This document shows, piece by piece, positions 10,103 to 18,640 of a stretch of 64,000 bases of DNA (position 1 is the stretch's first letter; every line of letters begins with the position of its first letter). The position numbers and the translations under genes are program-made. The notes beneath the pieces were generated by a model. It worked only from the letters and a program-made list of their open reading frames with translations, searched no databases and was not told where the DNA came from. The stretch comes from Anthracocystis setariae (Eukaryota; Basidiomycota; Ustilaginomycetes; Ustilaginales; Ustilaginaceae), in NCBI GenBank assembly GCA_928724745.1, contig CAKMXJ010000004.1:930001-994000 (forward strand), in the 5' to 3' direction.

Positions 10103-11752
10103 TTAACTTGGAGGGGGATGGGGTTGACCGTGTCGGTCGAATTGCGAGAAGGTGGCGGGTGTACGGAGCCAGGTTCTGAACACTGTCTCTGAGGTGGGTG
10201 TTTGTGTAAGGATTGGGGTTGGGTTGTCGGAGGGTAGGTTGGTTTTGATTGCGGTAGCGTCTCGTGCTCGTTTGAGGAAGTCATCGACTCTGGTTATTGC
10301 ATCTTGTTTGCCACCCAGTAAATCCGTTTTCCTTTGTGTGTATAACATCGTCCCCCGCCCAAATGCGCCTTGCTTCGCATCGCTGTACAAAACATCATTC
10401 ATCTGTACCTCTCCCGCTTCCGGGAACAGAACATTCAGCGTCGATAGAAACGTCTGGAAATAATTCAACCGACACACCATCGACCTAGCCGCGGGCTTCA
10501 ACGCCGCGGCACCCTCGCCACGAGAAGCTCGAGGTCGTTTTGTCGATGCGCCCATCTTTGTGCCTGACGCCAAATTCTCGATGCTACCCTTCTCGCCGTC
10601 AGCAATGTACAGGATGGAATTCGGGCAGCTTTCAGGCTGGTACACTGTTGTGAAGCTTTGCCACCTTTCGCGCAGATCCACACCGGTTTCGTTGGTGAAC
10701 TCGGACCAAGCGAGTTCCATTCGACTTTCCTTACCGTCCGGGAAGGGCTGTGTGTCATGGGCGAATGCGATATCGATGTTTGCTCCACCTTTTGAGAGCG
10801 AGCGCTTGCAGTGCTGGACGAGCACGTGTTTGAGTTTTTGTCGTTGGTGCTCGATGTGAGCTTTCTCCTCGGGTGTGGTGGCTTGGAGCGGGAAGGGGGG
10901 GAAGATATGATGGATCGCATCGTCCGAGAGCGTGAGCGAGCAGAGGTAGATAGGTTCGAGGAGAGCAGAGAGGAGATTGCCTTGCATCCCGATTCCAGGA
11001 GTGTTCCAGAGTGAGATCTTGTCGCTGCAAGACATGCAGATGGAAGGTGGTGCGTCAGGTCGGCCAGGTTTAGTTCGTAGAGACCCGACGCTTCCCTGTG
11101 AAGAACATGAGGGGTGCAGCGAAGACGCTCGACCTCGTACCACTCCTGCTTCTTTCTTTTCTGCAAATGATATCGTATCTTCTCCGGCTTGAGTAGTATG
11201 CAAGTCGAGAAGGCTATCAAGAGGGATTGCACCTTGCTTGCCGGAAACCACATCCTGCGCAGCCCTCTGGAACTCCAACAGCTTGTTGGAAGCATCTCCA
11301 CATGGCAACGTCGACACATACAGATGCAATCTCACGCCCTTCGCCAACCTCCACCTACTCGGCTTGTGAGTTGCCTCCACACCTTCGAACAGGGCCGTTT
11401 GGTCGTCGTTTCGCTTGCCTTTGACTTCTTGCTTAAGACGATGTAGTAGCCAAAGCCTTGCGGCGCGTCGGGCGAGCACTTCGGCATGCTGATCATGCAA
11501 CACATCTCCGAACTTCGAAAGCGAGGTGTAAGGCTGACATTTGAGACCGGTTGCGAGCGAGATGACTTTATATACGTTGTGATGCGACGAGGAGTGTGGG
11601 TGGGAAAGGATGAACGCAGCGAGGACGGTCCATTCCAAGCGGCCGTTGGATTTCTTGCCCGGTTTAGCCCCGCGCGGTGGTAGCTTCTCCAGATACAGTT
11701 TTAGCGCAGCGGAAGCGATGGAGTCATGATCGATCCCAGTCGTGTGCTCCAT
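10103..11752 (-). CDS. TAD1: tRNA-specific adenosine deaminase 1 (Tad1/ADAT1)
   Basis: A 549-residue deaminase of the ADAR/ADAT1 family, which converts adenosine-37 of eukaryotic tRNA-Ala to inosine. Zinc and catalytic motifs are visible: LHDQHAEVLARR with His89 and proton-shuttling Glu91, TLPCGDAS with Cys151, and a second cysteine pair in CMSCSDKIS near residue 240. The following GIGMQGNLLSALLEPIYL is also typical. The N-terminal sequence, with a conserved NGRLEWTVLAAFIL-like stretch, matches the family start. The protein is longer than yeast Tad1 (400 aa) because of low-complexity inserts near residues 190-235 and 390-420. No double-stranded RNA-binding domain is seen, which separates it from ADARs. 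It shares a 580-bp divergent promoter with the NAPE-PLD-like gene. Confidence 0.93.
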   Translation of the reverse strand: MEHTTGIDHDSIASAALKLYLEKLPPRGAKPGKKSNGRLEWTVLAAFILSHPHSSSHHNVYKVISLATGLKCQPYTSLSKFGDVLHDQHAEVLARRAARLWLLHRLKQEVKGKRNDDQTALFEGVEATHKPSRWRLAKGVRLHLYVSTLPCGDASNKLLEFQRAAQDVVSGKQGAIPLDSLLDLHTTQAGEDTISFAEKKEAGVVRGRASSLHPSCSSQGSVGSLRTKPGRPDAPPSICMSCSDKISLWNTPGIGMQGNLLSALLEPIYLCSLTLSDDAIHHIFPPFPLQATTPEEKAHIEHQRQKLKHVLVQHCKRSLSKGGANIDIAFAHDTQPFPDGKESRMELAWSEFTNETGVDLRERWQSFTTVYQPESCPNSILYIADGEKGSIENLASGTKMGASTKRPRASRGEGAAALKPAARSMVCRLNYFQTFLSTLNVLFPEAGEVQMNDVLYSDAKQGAFGRGTMLYTQRKTDLLGGKQDAITRVDDFLKRARDATAIKTNLPSDNPTPILTQTPTSETVFRTWLRTPATFSQFDRHGQPHPPPS

Positions 11753-12332
11753 GCCGTCCGCTCTGCCTGACCTGTACGTTGCGCCGGATAAGAGTGTGTT
11801 GTCGAGTGGTGCCGGAGAAGGAAGAGCTGAATTTCAGGGTCCAGTTCTTGTCACAAAGCCCCGTGAGAAAGGCGCTTGACAAAGTTTAATCCATGTTATG
11901 TCCTGCCATTGTACAGTGAGAAACCCATGATTAGAGATATGCGCAATGACGGTTTACCGCATCGGCGGCTTCGGCTGTCATTTATGGAATGGAATCTATT
12001 TGGGCGGCGGTGTTCGTGGTTGGGTCGACACACTAAATCAATGTCCGAGAATAGATACCATGGAGGCCGATCCTAGCATGACTCTCAGATGCCAAGACCT
12101 CGGTCCCTGACAACCCGTATGTCGCTTAATTAGGTAACTTTCCCTCCCCCTGGTGACCAGGTGCGGTAGCGGCGAGAGACCTTTCCAACCTCGGCCATCC
12201 ATCGTCACCATCATCACTCCTCACATCATCATCGTATTCAGCGTATATTTCCTATGTCCTCCACGCTTGCATCTGCTACGGCATAGAATTTAATCACTCC
12301 CTAGAAGACCTACCCGAATAGACCACAGAGTC
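11753..12332. promoter_or_regulatory. Divergent TAD1/NAPE-PLD-like intergenic region
   Basis: A 580-bp interval with no ORF of note. It contains ATTTCAGGGTCC at 11831-11842, which resembles the element in the zinc-knuckle/derlin promoter. The part before 12333 is rich in CAT/ATC trinucleotides. Confidence 0.5.
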
Positions 12333-14405
12333 ATGGCGACAATAGAGCAATCCCACCATCCACATCTGCCGCATCTCTCCAGCAGCAACGGACACCATCA
12401 CCATCATCATCATCATCATCATCATCATAAGACGATCTCCGAGTTGGCAGATCCACAAGAGGCGGTCAACGATGCCGAATCGGTTGCATCCTCGCGATCC
12501 TCCTCAGACGATGAGAATGCAGACTCTGCAGACGAGTCCATCAACACAGATAAAATCGACTCGAATGGGGAGACGACCATCCTCTCGCCCACCTCGACCC
12601 TAGCTTACGACATCAAGCTCAAGGTGCTCCATCCGGATCCCATTGCAGACTCGCAAACTCTGTCGCCAGATCAACTTCCCTCCCACTGGGCACCCACCAT
12701 GGCATCGCAAGTAGCTCGTGCTACCTCGAACGCGTTTGGTCAGCTCGCATCCGCCGCCTCTTCTCCCCGCCCGAGCAGCTCAGCGAATCGATCCGAACGG
12801 ACCGAAACCCAGCCCAACAAGGAGGCAGCAAGCGAGCAAGACCACATGCTGTCGCATCTGACGTTTCAAAATCCATGGCAGAAGAGCTTCCGAAAACCTG
12901 GTGTCAAGGAGATGCTCAATGGCGGGCTAAAATGGGGTTTGCCCGATAGCTATACCGAAGGGTCCGGAAAGGCGTCGTTCAGAGCGAGTGGGTTCAAGTC
13001 GAACAAGAAGATCCGTCGGCAGATGCAAGAAGCAGGCGAGCAGGATAAGGAGCTCGGTGAAGGTTGGGACAAAGTGGAAATCGTAACGCCGGATTGGGGG
13101 TGGCCGAAAGCTGAGCTCAAGCGTCAAGTCGACCAAATCCGCGAACACGCTGCTGCTGAGCATCCAGATGGCAGCATCCAGCCGCCGGGCGGAGGGGAAC
13201 CGGATTACAGAACCAAAGAGAAACCGCTACACGAATGGAAGGATCCAAAAGTGCATTCGCGCTCCGCCGCCAGGGTCACTTGGCTGGGTCATGCCACTAC
13301 GCTTCTCCAACTTCCACCCATCTCATCCTCGTCTCGAGCGGGTAGGGAAGACGTGCACTCGCGGTCGATCAACATTCTATTCGATCCGATTTTTTCGGAA
13401 CGTTGTTCGCCGAGTCAATCTGCTGGTCCGCAGAGGTTTACACCGGCACCGTGCAAGGTTGACGATCTTCCGCCGATCGACTTTGTCATGATCTCGCACT
13501 CGCATTACGACCATCTGGACTACCACACCATGAAGCATCTGCACCATCTGCGCGGCGGCAAGATCCACGCATTTGTCGGGCTCGGCGTTAAGGACAAGCT
13601 GTGTGGGATAGGCGGGTTTGGATGGAACAAGGAGCAGGTGACCGAACTCGATTGGTGGGATGAAGCGCTACTCACTCTTCCTCCCACTCTTTCGGAGGGG
13701 GGAGAGGGTGGCAAGGTGCGGATCGTTTGTACTCCTGCTCAGCATGGGAGTGGACGTGGAGCGGGGGATAAGGATGCCAGTCTGTGGGCATCGTGGGTGG
13801 TCGAATGGACGAATGCTTCGCATCGATTCACCACGTTCTTTGCTGGCGATACAGGGCTCAAGTATCATCATGATAACCCGAACAAGCGCGCAAAGTACCC
13901 ACCTTGTCCCGCCTTCGCAGAAATCGCCAGCAAGTTCAAACCATTCGATCTGCTTCTCCTGCCGATCTCGGTAGGGTCATCGTTGAGCTACTTCCGTTCC
14001 TGGGATCCTTTTCCTCGAGCCATATCGCCTTTCCCAAGAGTATCGAGTACGCTGACAAGTAGTATCCACATGGACCCATACGATGCGGTCGAATGCCATG
14101 GTATCTTTCAGCAACAGGCAGAGGGGGGAAGGAGCAAGAGGATGGTCAGTCTGGCTGTCCACTACGGCACTTTCGTAAGGAACGAGGAGCAGACAAAGGA
14201 TGATGTAAGACAGTTGAGAAAGGCATGTACGAGGCAGGGGCTAAAATTCGTCAGAGTCAAGGACGAGTCTTGTCTCCTCAATGCAAACTCAAACGAAGAG
14301 GGAGAGGAGGCGCAGGAGAAGGAGAAGGAGAAGGAGCAACAACGAGACTTGTTCTTGGTCGCAGATCAGGGCAAAACCGTTTGGCTTCCCATCCACACAA
14401 CTTGA
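12333..14405 (+). CDS. NAPE-PLD-like metallo-beta-lactamase-fold phospholipase
   Basis: A 690-residue protein with a metallo-beta-lactamase fold at about 310-660, most like N-acylphosphatidylethanolamine phospholipase D and yeast Fmp30. Key features are TWLGHATTLLQLP, FDPIFSERCSPS, the zinc motif SHSHYDHLD with His389, His391, Asp393 and His394, the FFAGDTG aspartate, LLLPIS followed by the HMDP segment, and LAVHYGTF carrying a late metal-binding His. Such enzymes cleave N-acyl phosphatidylethanolamine to N-acylethanolamine and phosphatidic acid. The first ~300 residues are mostly disordered. They begin with a tract of twelve consecutive histidines encoded by CAY codons at 12393-12428, followed by acidic/Ser-rich sequence. 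Near the C-terminus is a Glu/Lys-rich run (EKEKEKEQQ). The family is clear; the substrate is inferred. Confidence 0.85.
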   Translation: MATIEQSHHPHLPHLSSSNGHHHHHHHHHHHHKTISELADPQEAVNDAESVASSRSSSDDENADSADESINTDKIDSNGETTILSPTSTLAYDIKLKVLHPDPIADSQTLSPDQLPSHWAPTMASQVARATSNAFGQLASAASSPRPSSSANRSERTETQPNKEAASEQDHMLSHLTFQNPWQKSFRKPGVKEMLNGGLKWGLPDSYTEGSGKASFRASGFKSNKKIRRQMQEAGEQDKELGEGWDKVEIVTPDWGWPKAELKRQVDQIREHAAAEHPDGSIQPPGGGEPDYRTKEKPLHEWKDPKVHSRSAARVTWLGHATTLLQLPPISSSSRAGREDVHSRSINILFDPIFSERCSPSQSAGPQRFTPAPCKVDDLPPIDFVMISHSHYDHLDYHTMKHLHHLRGGKIHAFVGLGVKDKLCGIGGFGWNKEQVTELDWWDEALLTLPPTLSEGGEGGKVRIVCTPAQHGSGRGAGDKDASLWASWVVEWTNASHRFTTFFAGDTGLKYHHDNPNKRAKYPPCPAFAEIASKFKPFDLLLLPISVGSSLSYFRSWDPFPRAISPFPRVSSTLTSSIHMDPYDAVECHGIFQQQAEGGRSKRMVSLAVHYGTFVRNEEQTKDDVRQLRKACTRQGLKFVRVKDESCLLNANSNEEGEEAQEKEKEKEQQRDLFLVADQGKTVWLPIHTT
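12393..12428 (+). repeat. (CAY)12 tract encoding natural polyhistidine
   Basis: Twelve in-frame histidine codons (CAC/CAT, mostly CAT) occur within the N-terminal disordered part of the NAPE-PLD-like protein. Confidence 0.95.
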
Positions 14406-14509
14406 TATCCCTCCCCATCCCTATTCTCCCAGCATTATCGATTGGATTTTATGCAACACCTGTAATTGTCCAGCATGGAAGATACTGTACTGTACAGCAA
14501 GAACGTGGT

Positions 14510-15556
14510 CTAGATATTCTTGTTCTTACCTGAATCCTTGCCGATCCTGTGCACCTGGAAGATCCTACCGATCAAACTATCCTTGACCCAAACAGGCATG
14601 TAGTACATGAACCAAACCATCAAGCTCTTTTTTCCCGTAAACAGATATGCGCCCGGGTTGCGCGGCTGGATCCACTTCCTTACGTTGGCGGCGAACGTTT
14701 CGCTCGGGGTGGGTTCGCCCTGTTGACTGAACTCGGCACGGAACTTGATCAGGTCTTCGACGTGTTTGTACAGCGAGTCTGGTGGCAGGTAGCCGAGGTC
14801 GGTGGAGTCGTTGGACGAGTTGGTGGTGGTGGTGTGCGAGAGGTTTTTAGCGGTGTTGTCAGCGATCGACGATTTGATGGCTCCGGGGGCGACGACGACC
14901 ACTTTGATGCCGAAGCCCGAGAGTTCGAGACGGAGACAGTCGGAGAGAGCGTGGACCGCGGACTTCGAGGCGGCGTAAGGGGCGCCAAACGGCATGCATG
15001 CGATGGCTGCAACTGAACCGATGTTGACGACGATGCCGGATCGACGACGGATCATGGAAGGTGCTGCAGCTTGGGTCACCGCGATCAGACCGAAGAACTG
15101 CAAAAAGGAGGGTACACCGAATAAGAAGAGGAGAAAAAAAAGCCAAGTGAGGACTGGTGAGTATGTGAGACTAGATGGCACGACGAGCGGCAGATGGGAG
15201 GATGTACTTACATTAGCCTCGAAGGTCTTGCGGATGTTTTCGATGGGTGTTTCGATGAGGGGACCAACAGCGAGGTTGACGCCTGCATTGTTGATGAGAA
15301 TGTCGATTCGGTCGTCGGTGACCTGGCGGATATTCTCAAAGGCCTTCTTGATCGAGTCGTTGTCGGTGACATCGAGCTGAACGCGCTCGATACCAGCTGG
15401 AAGCTCGCGGAGCGACTCGAGGTTACGTGCTGTTGCAAACACGCGATACTGCTTCTGGGCGTCAAACTCGATGGCCATGGAACGACCGAGACCGGAAGAG
15501 CATCCTGTGATGACGACGACCTTGCGTTTATCGTTGAATGTGGCGAGTTCGGGCAT
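14510..15556 (-). CDS. AYR1: Short-chain dehydrogenase/reductase, Ayr1-like (1-acyl-DHAP reductase)
   Basis: Read straight through, the frame gives 348 residues; splicing a 114-nt intron (15098-15211) gives 310. Signatures of the classical SDR family are the NAD(P)-binding TGCSSGLGRSMA (about 18-29), NNAG in ILINNAGVN, and the catalytic YAASK, with the preceding serine in NIGSVAAI. The spliced junction reads FEANFFGLIAVTQA, matching the SDR helix with V/A-N-F-F-G, so the mature mRNA is almost certainly spliced. Ayr1 reduces 1-acyl-dihydroxyacetone phosphate on ER/lipid droplets. A hydrophobic stretch near the C-terminus (LMVWFMYYMPVWV) may associate with membranes. The divergent partner is the sirtuin gene. 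The SDR call is certain; the Ayr1 assignment is by overall resemblance. Confidence 0.8.
   Translation of the reverse strand: MPELATFNDKRKVVVITGCSSGLGRSMAIEFDAQKQYRVFATARNLESLRELPAGIERVQLDVTDNDSIKKAFENIRQVTDDRIDILINNAGVNLAVGPLIETPIENIRKTFEANVSTSSHLPLVVPSSLTYSPVLTWLFFLLFLFGVPSFLQFFGLIAVTQAAAPSMIRRRSGIVVNIGSVAAIACMPFGAPYAASKSAVHALSDCLRLELSGFGIKVVVVAPGAIKSSIADNTAKNLSHTTTTNSSNDSTDLGYLPPDSLYKHVEDLIKFRAEFSQQGEPTPSETFAANVRKWIQPRNPGAYLFTGKKSLMVWFMYYMPVWVKDSLIGRIFQVHRIGKDSGKNKNI
15098..15211 (-). other. Intron of the AYR1-like gene (114 nt, in frame, no stop)
   Basis: The minus-strand donor GTAAGTACATC begins at 15211, and the acceptor, a pyrimidine-rich tract ending TTTTTGCAG, ends at 15098. The length is exactly 38 codons with no in-frame stop. 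Removing it restores the conserved SDR segment. Confidence 0.9.
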
Positions 15557-15603
15557 GTCGATACGCTCTCAAAGAGAAAGGGAAGGGCAAATCGCGAAGG
15601 TTG

Positions 15604-15644
15604 GGGATGGATGGATGGATGGATGGATGGATGGATAGATGGAT
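15604..15644. repeat. (GGAT)n microsatellite
   Basis: About nine tandem GGAT units with one GATA variant lie just upstream of the AYR1-like start codon. Confidence 0.95.
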
Positions 15645-15983
15645 CGGGATGGTGGTGGAGAAGAGAGAGAGAGGATACAGTGTACGTGTCAAGGGATGAG
15701 CGGAGTGTTGTCAGGAGATGATGGTGGAACGGTGTACGGTGATATTAATATCATAAGCGCGCACCGCCCGAAATTGCATTTTTTGTTGTGCAACCACCTC
15801 CTGTTGCACACACACAAACACCCACCACGCTTTCACCCACCAACCTTCTCATAACTGGATTCTTACTAGCACCACCATAACCATCATCGTCACCACCGTC
15901 ACCGCTACAGCTCGACCATAGCAGACATTGCGTCTCATTGTCTTGAGCTCAACTAAACCGAATTGGACAAATGGGGCCAATGC

Positions 15984-16016
15984 GAGAAGAAGAAGAAGAA
16001 GAAGAAGAAGAAGAAG
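15984..16016. repeat. (GAA)n trinucleotide microsatellite
   Basis: Eleven GAA/AGA units form a polypurine stretch in the AYR1-like/HST2 intergenic region. Confidence 0.95.
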
Positions 16017-16334
16017 CATCATCGGTTATGCTTCGGGTGTCAATTTACCGAAATTCACCATTGATTTGCCCCACATTTTTTGCAATCGAATCTCGTTTTT
16101 TTGCCTTTGAAAACGTGGCCAATTTGAAACTGCTCCATCTGCTGCTTCCGAAAAAAAAAAAAAAGAAAGAGAAAAAAGAAAGAAAAAGAGCACGAAAAAA
16201 AAGGCTCGAAAAAAGGTGTACAGAAAAAGTGAATGACGGTGGCGCACAGACACTGCATGCCTGCCTGCCTCCACACAACTTCACCTCCTCCTCATCATCA
16301 CTGGGAGCTCCAAGATTAAGACACCTCCTCAGCC

Positions 16335-17576
16335 ATGCCGGAAAGCAGCAATCGGTTCTTCCCCTCCCCACACGGACCCACTTTGGCTGGAGTAGCAGCT
16401 TTGCTTGCTTCCCCCAAAACTCGCAACGTTATCGTCCTAGCTGGAGCTGGAATCTCGACATCTGCCTCCCCGCCCATTCCGGACTTTCGAACACCAGGCA
16501 CCGGCCTCTACTCCAACCTAGCCTCCTACAACCTCCCCTATGCAGAAGCCATCTTCGACATCGGCTACTTCCAACGAAAACCACAGCCCTTCTTCACCCT
16601 CGCCAAGCATCTGTATCCGGGCAACTTCAAACCCGCCCTAGCGCACTACTTCCTCACGCTCCTGCAAAACAAGCGAAAGCTAAAACGCGTGTTCACCCAA
16701 AACGTCGACACTCTCGAACGCATAGCCGGCCTCGACGCTGATAACATCGTAGAGGCACATGGGAGCTTTGCCACCTCGACATGCATCGTGTGCAACAAGC
16801 ACGTGGATGTTGAATGGATGAGGAGTAAGGTGATGAAGGCAGAAATCGCACGGTGTCCACGCGACAAGTGTCCCGCTAGGAAGAAGGCAGGTGAGGGTGG
16901 GGGTTTGGTGAAACCGGATATTGTTTTCTTTGGTGAGAATCTGCCCGCAAGGTTCTTCCGGTGTATGTCCGATTTCAAGAGCGCCGATCTGCTGATTGTT
17001 ATGGGGACGAGTTTGCAGGTGCAGCCGTTTGCGTCTTTGATCGATGCAGTGCCGGCGGATTGTCCGCGGCTGCTGATCAATTTGGAGCGTGTGGGCGAGC
17101 TCGCTTCGTCAGATGGGTATGCTGGCGGAGGGATGGGTGGAGGTATGTATAGTGAAACTGGATTCGACTTTGATGGATTGACGTATGGCGGTGGGGATAA
17201 GACGAGGGATGTGTTTTGGCAGGGTAAGGCAGACGACGGTGTTGCCGAACTCGTCAAGCTGGTAGGGAACGAATGGGAGGCCGAGTTGAACAAGCTCAAG
17301 GAGCAGAGCTATGCCGAGCTCGATGGCAAGCACAAGCCTGCCTCCCAAACGCAAGGATCAAAATCAGACACCAATACAGAAGCAAGTGAAAAGTCGAACG
17401 AAACAGTGTCGCAAACGAAAGACGAAACAAAGGAGACGAACAGCCTGCCCAATCCCACCATCAAGGACGACACGAGTACACTAGACCAACTCACACGCGA
17501 TCTCGAGTCCAAAGCTAACCTCGACGACAAGACAACAACGAAAGAGGAGACAGACAGCAAAAAGGCGTCGATATGA
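16335..17576 (+). CDS. HST2: Sirtuin NAD-dependent protein deacylase, Hst2/SIRT2 type
   Basis: A 413-residue class I sirtuin. The NAD-binding GAGIS (37-41) and IPDFR (48-52) are present, as are FTQNVDTLE, the catalytic HG with His142 (VEAHGSF), and a zinc site formed by CIVC and CPRDKC. VFFGENLP and GTSLQVQPFA also fit the SIRT2/Hst2 group. It would remove acetyl groups from lysines of histone H4 and cytosolic proteins, using NAD. Between GAGISTS and IPDFR the usual two residues (typically AG or CG) are replaced by four (ASPP, 44-47), a two-residue insertion in the cofactor-binding loop. The last ~100 residues are a Lys/Thr/Asp/Glu-rich disordered tail. It converges with the kinase-like gene, 89 bp between stops. 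Confidence 0.93.
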   Translation: MPESSNRFFPSPHGPTLAGVAALLASPKTRNVIVLAGAGISTSASPPIPDFRTPGTGLYSNLASYNLPYAEAIFDIGYFQRKPQPFFTLAKHLYPGNFKPALAHYFLTLLQNKRKLKRVFTQNVDTLERIAGLDADNIVEAHGSFATSTCIVCNKHVDVEWMRSKVMKAEIARCPRDKCPARKKAGEGGGLVKPDIVFFGENLPARFFRCMSDFKSADLLIVMGTSLQVQPFASLIDAVPADCPRLLINLERVGELASSDGYAGGGMGGGMYSETGFDFDGLTYGGGDKTRDVFWQGKADDGVAELVKLVGNEWEAELNKLKEQSYAELDGKHKPASQTQGSKSDTNTEASEKSNETVSQTKDETKETNSLPNPTIKDDTSTLDQLTRDLESKANLDDKTTTKEETDSKKASI

Positions 17577-17665
17577 TGTGGTCATTTCAAATACAATCGG
17601 AGCGCAATACTTGTACAATATGAAATCGGGCTGGGTATCTTGGCTTGGAAATGTGTTGAATGTGT

Positions 17666-18640
17666 CTACAATTGAGGCTGTGTCTGACTCTCAAATTGCG
17701 CCGGAGGGGGAGGAATTGACGCAGCCGCAGCAAACGATGATGGTAGAACAGTCTGATCCGATGGGAGCAGCTGCTGTTGTTGCTCCTTTCTTGGAGGATA
17801 CGGTTGATGATGAGGCGTATACGTTGCCGAAGCGCCCCTTCCTCTCCCCCTCCACTCACCTCTCCCCCTTGCACCGCCTCTACCACCTCGACTTGCCCTC
17901 GCTGGCGGCCTCTCGGGCAACACCCCCGTACCTCTCTCCTCCTTCCCCAACCTTGCAAACAAAATCTCGTTCACCTCCTCCGCACTCGGCTCCACTGACA
18001 TCTTAGCCGCCGGGAAACTCAACACATAGTTGAACCCTTCCTCGACACTCGCCTTCTGATACATCCTCAGAAAGTGCGGCAGAATGCCAAGCGCTTCCTC
18101 GGCATTCTTGATCGTCTCGTGGCCGACCCTCACTTTGAGTCTCTCCTCGGCGACTTGGGTGCTGATGGTGAGCGTTAATGAGATGGTGGTGATGTTTCTC
18201 TTGGGCTCTGACTCTTGCAGTTCGCGTGCGAGTTCGAGCCAAGTGCGTCGTTGTTTGGCATCGATGTTGGTGCGATCGATGACGACGTGGTTGCCGGCGA
18301 GCAGCGCAGTGCGGGCGGAGAAGAGGACTGCATGTCGATCGCCTAGCTCGTCTTGGTTGCATCGATGCCACGTGGGCAAGTGCTGGACTAGTGCACGCGC
18401 CAACGTGGATTTGCCACTACCTATGAGGCCGGATAGTACGAGAAGATACTGTTCATCGTTTCCGGTTGCAGCAGATGAGGTTGTTGTTGTTGGTACGTCT
18501 TGAGTTGGGTTTGGGTCCGAGGCGGCGGATGCAATGAGCGCTTCAGCTTCGGCTGGAACCGCAGATGGCAGCTGGTTCAGTTGAGAGGAAGAGGATGTGG
18601 CCTCGACTACGTGGGCATTGAGGACGGGTGTTGGATGCAT
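17666..18640 (-). CDS. P-loop polynucleotide-kinase-like ATPase (AAA_33 type) with RGG tail
   Basis: A 324-residue protein with a Walker A motif GLIGSGKST at 71-79. It also has HRCNQDELGDR and the nucleoside-recognition segment VVIDRTNID. The domain ends near residue 220 (GFNYVLSFP). This arrangement resembles the kinase half of polynucleotide kinase 3'-phosphatase and stand-alone fungal kinases of the same clan; no phosphatase domain (DxDxT) is present. The first ~60 residues are low complexity. After the kinase, residues ~240-265 form an RGG-rich segment (RASRGGRGGARGRG), a typical RNA-binding region and arginine-methylation target, followed by a Gln/Pro tail. The substrate could be a DNA or RNA 5' end, or a small molecule. 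It is divergent from RSM24 over 634 bp. Confidence 0.7.
   Translation of the reverse strand: MHPTPVLNAHVVEATSSSSQLNQLPSAVPAEAEALIASAASDPNPTQDVPTTTTSSAATGNDEQYLLVLSGLIGSGKSTLARALVQHLPTWHRCNQDELGDRHAVLFSARTALLAGNHVVIDRTNIDAKQRRTWLELARELQESEPKRNITTISLTLTISTQVAEERLKVRVGHETIKNAEEALGILPHFLRMYQKASVEEGFNYVLSFPAAKMSVEPSAEEVNEILFARLGKEERGTGVLPERPPARASRGGRGGARGRGEWRGRGRGASATYTPHHQPYPPRKEQQQQLLPSDQTVLPSSFAAAASIPPPPAQFESQTQPQL

Larger units (their letters stand above)
15557..16334. promoter_or_regulatory. Divergent AYR1-like/HST2 intergenic region
   Basis: A 778-bp interval carrying a GGAT tetranucleotide array (15604-15644), a GAA array (15984-16016) and an A-rich stretch near 16150-16205. The overlapping ORFs on both strands here are artefacts of these low-complexity sequences. 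Confidence 0.55.
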
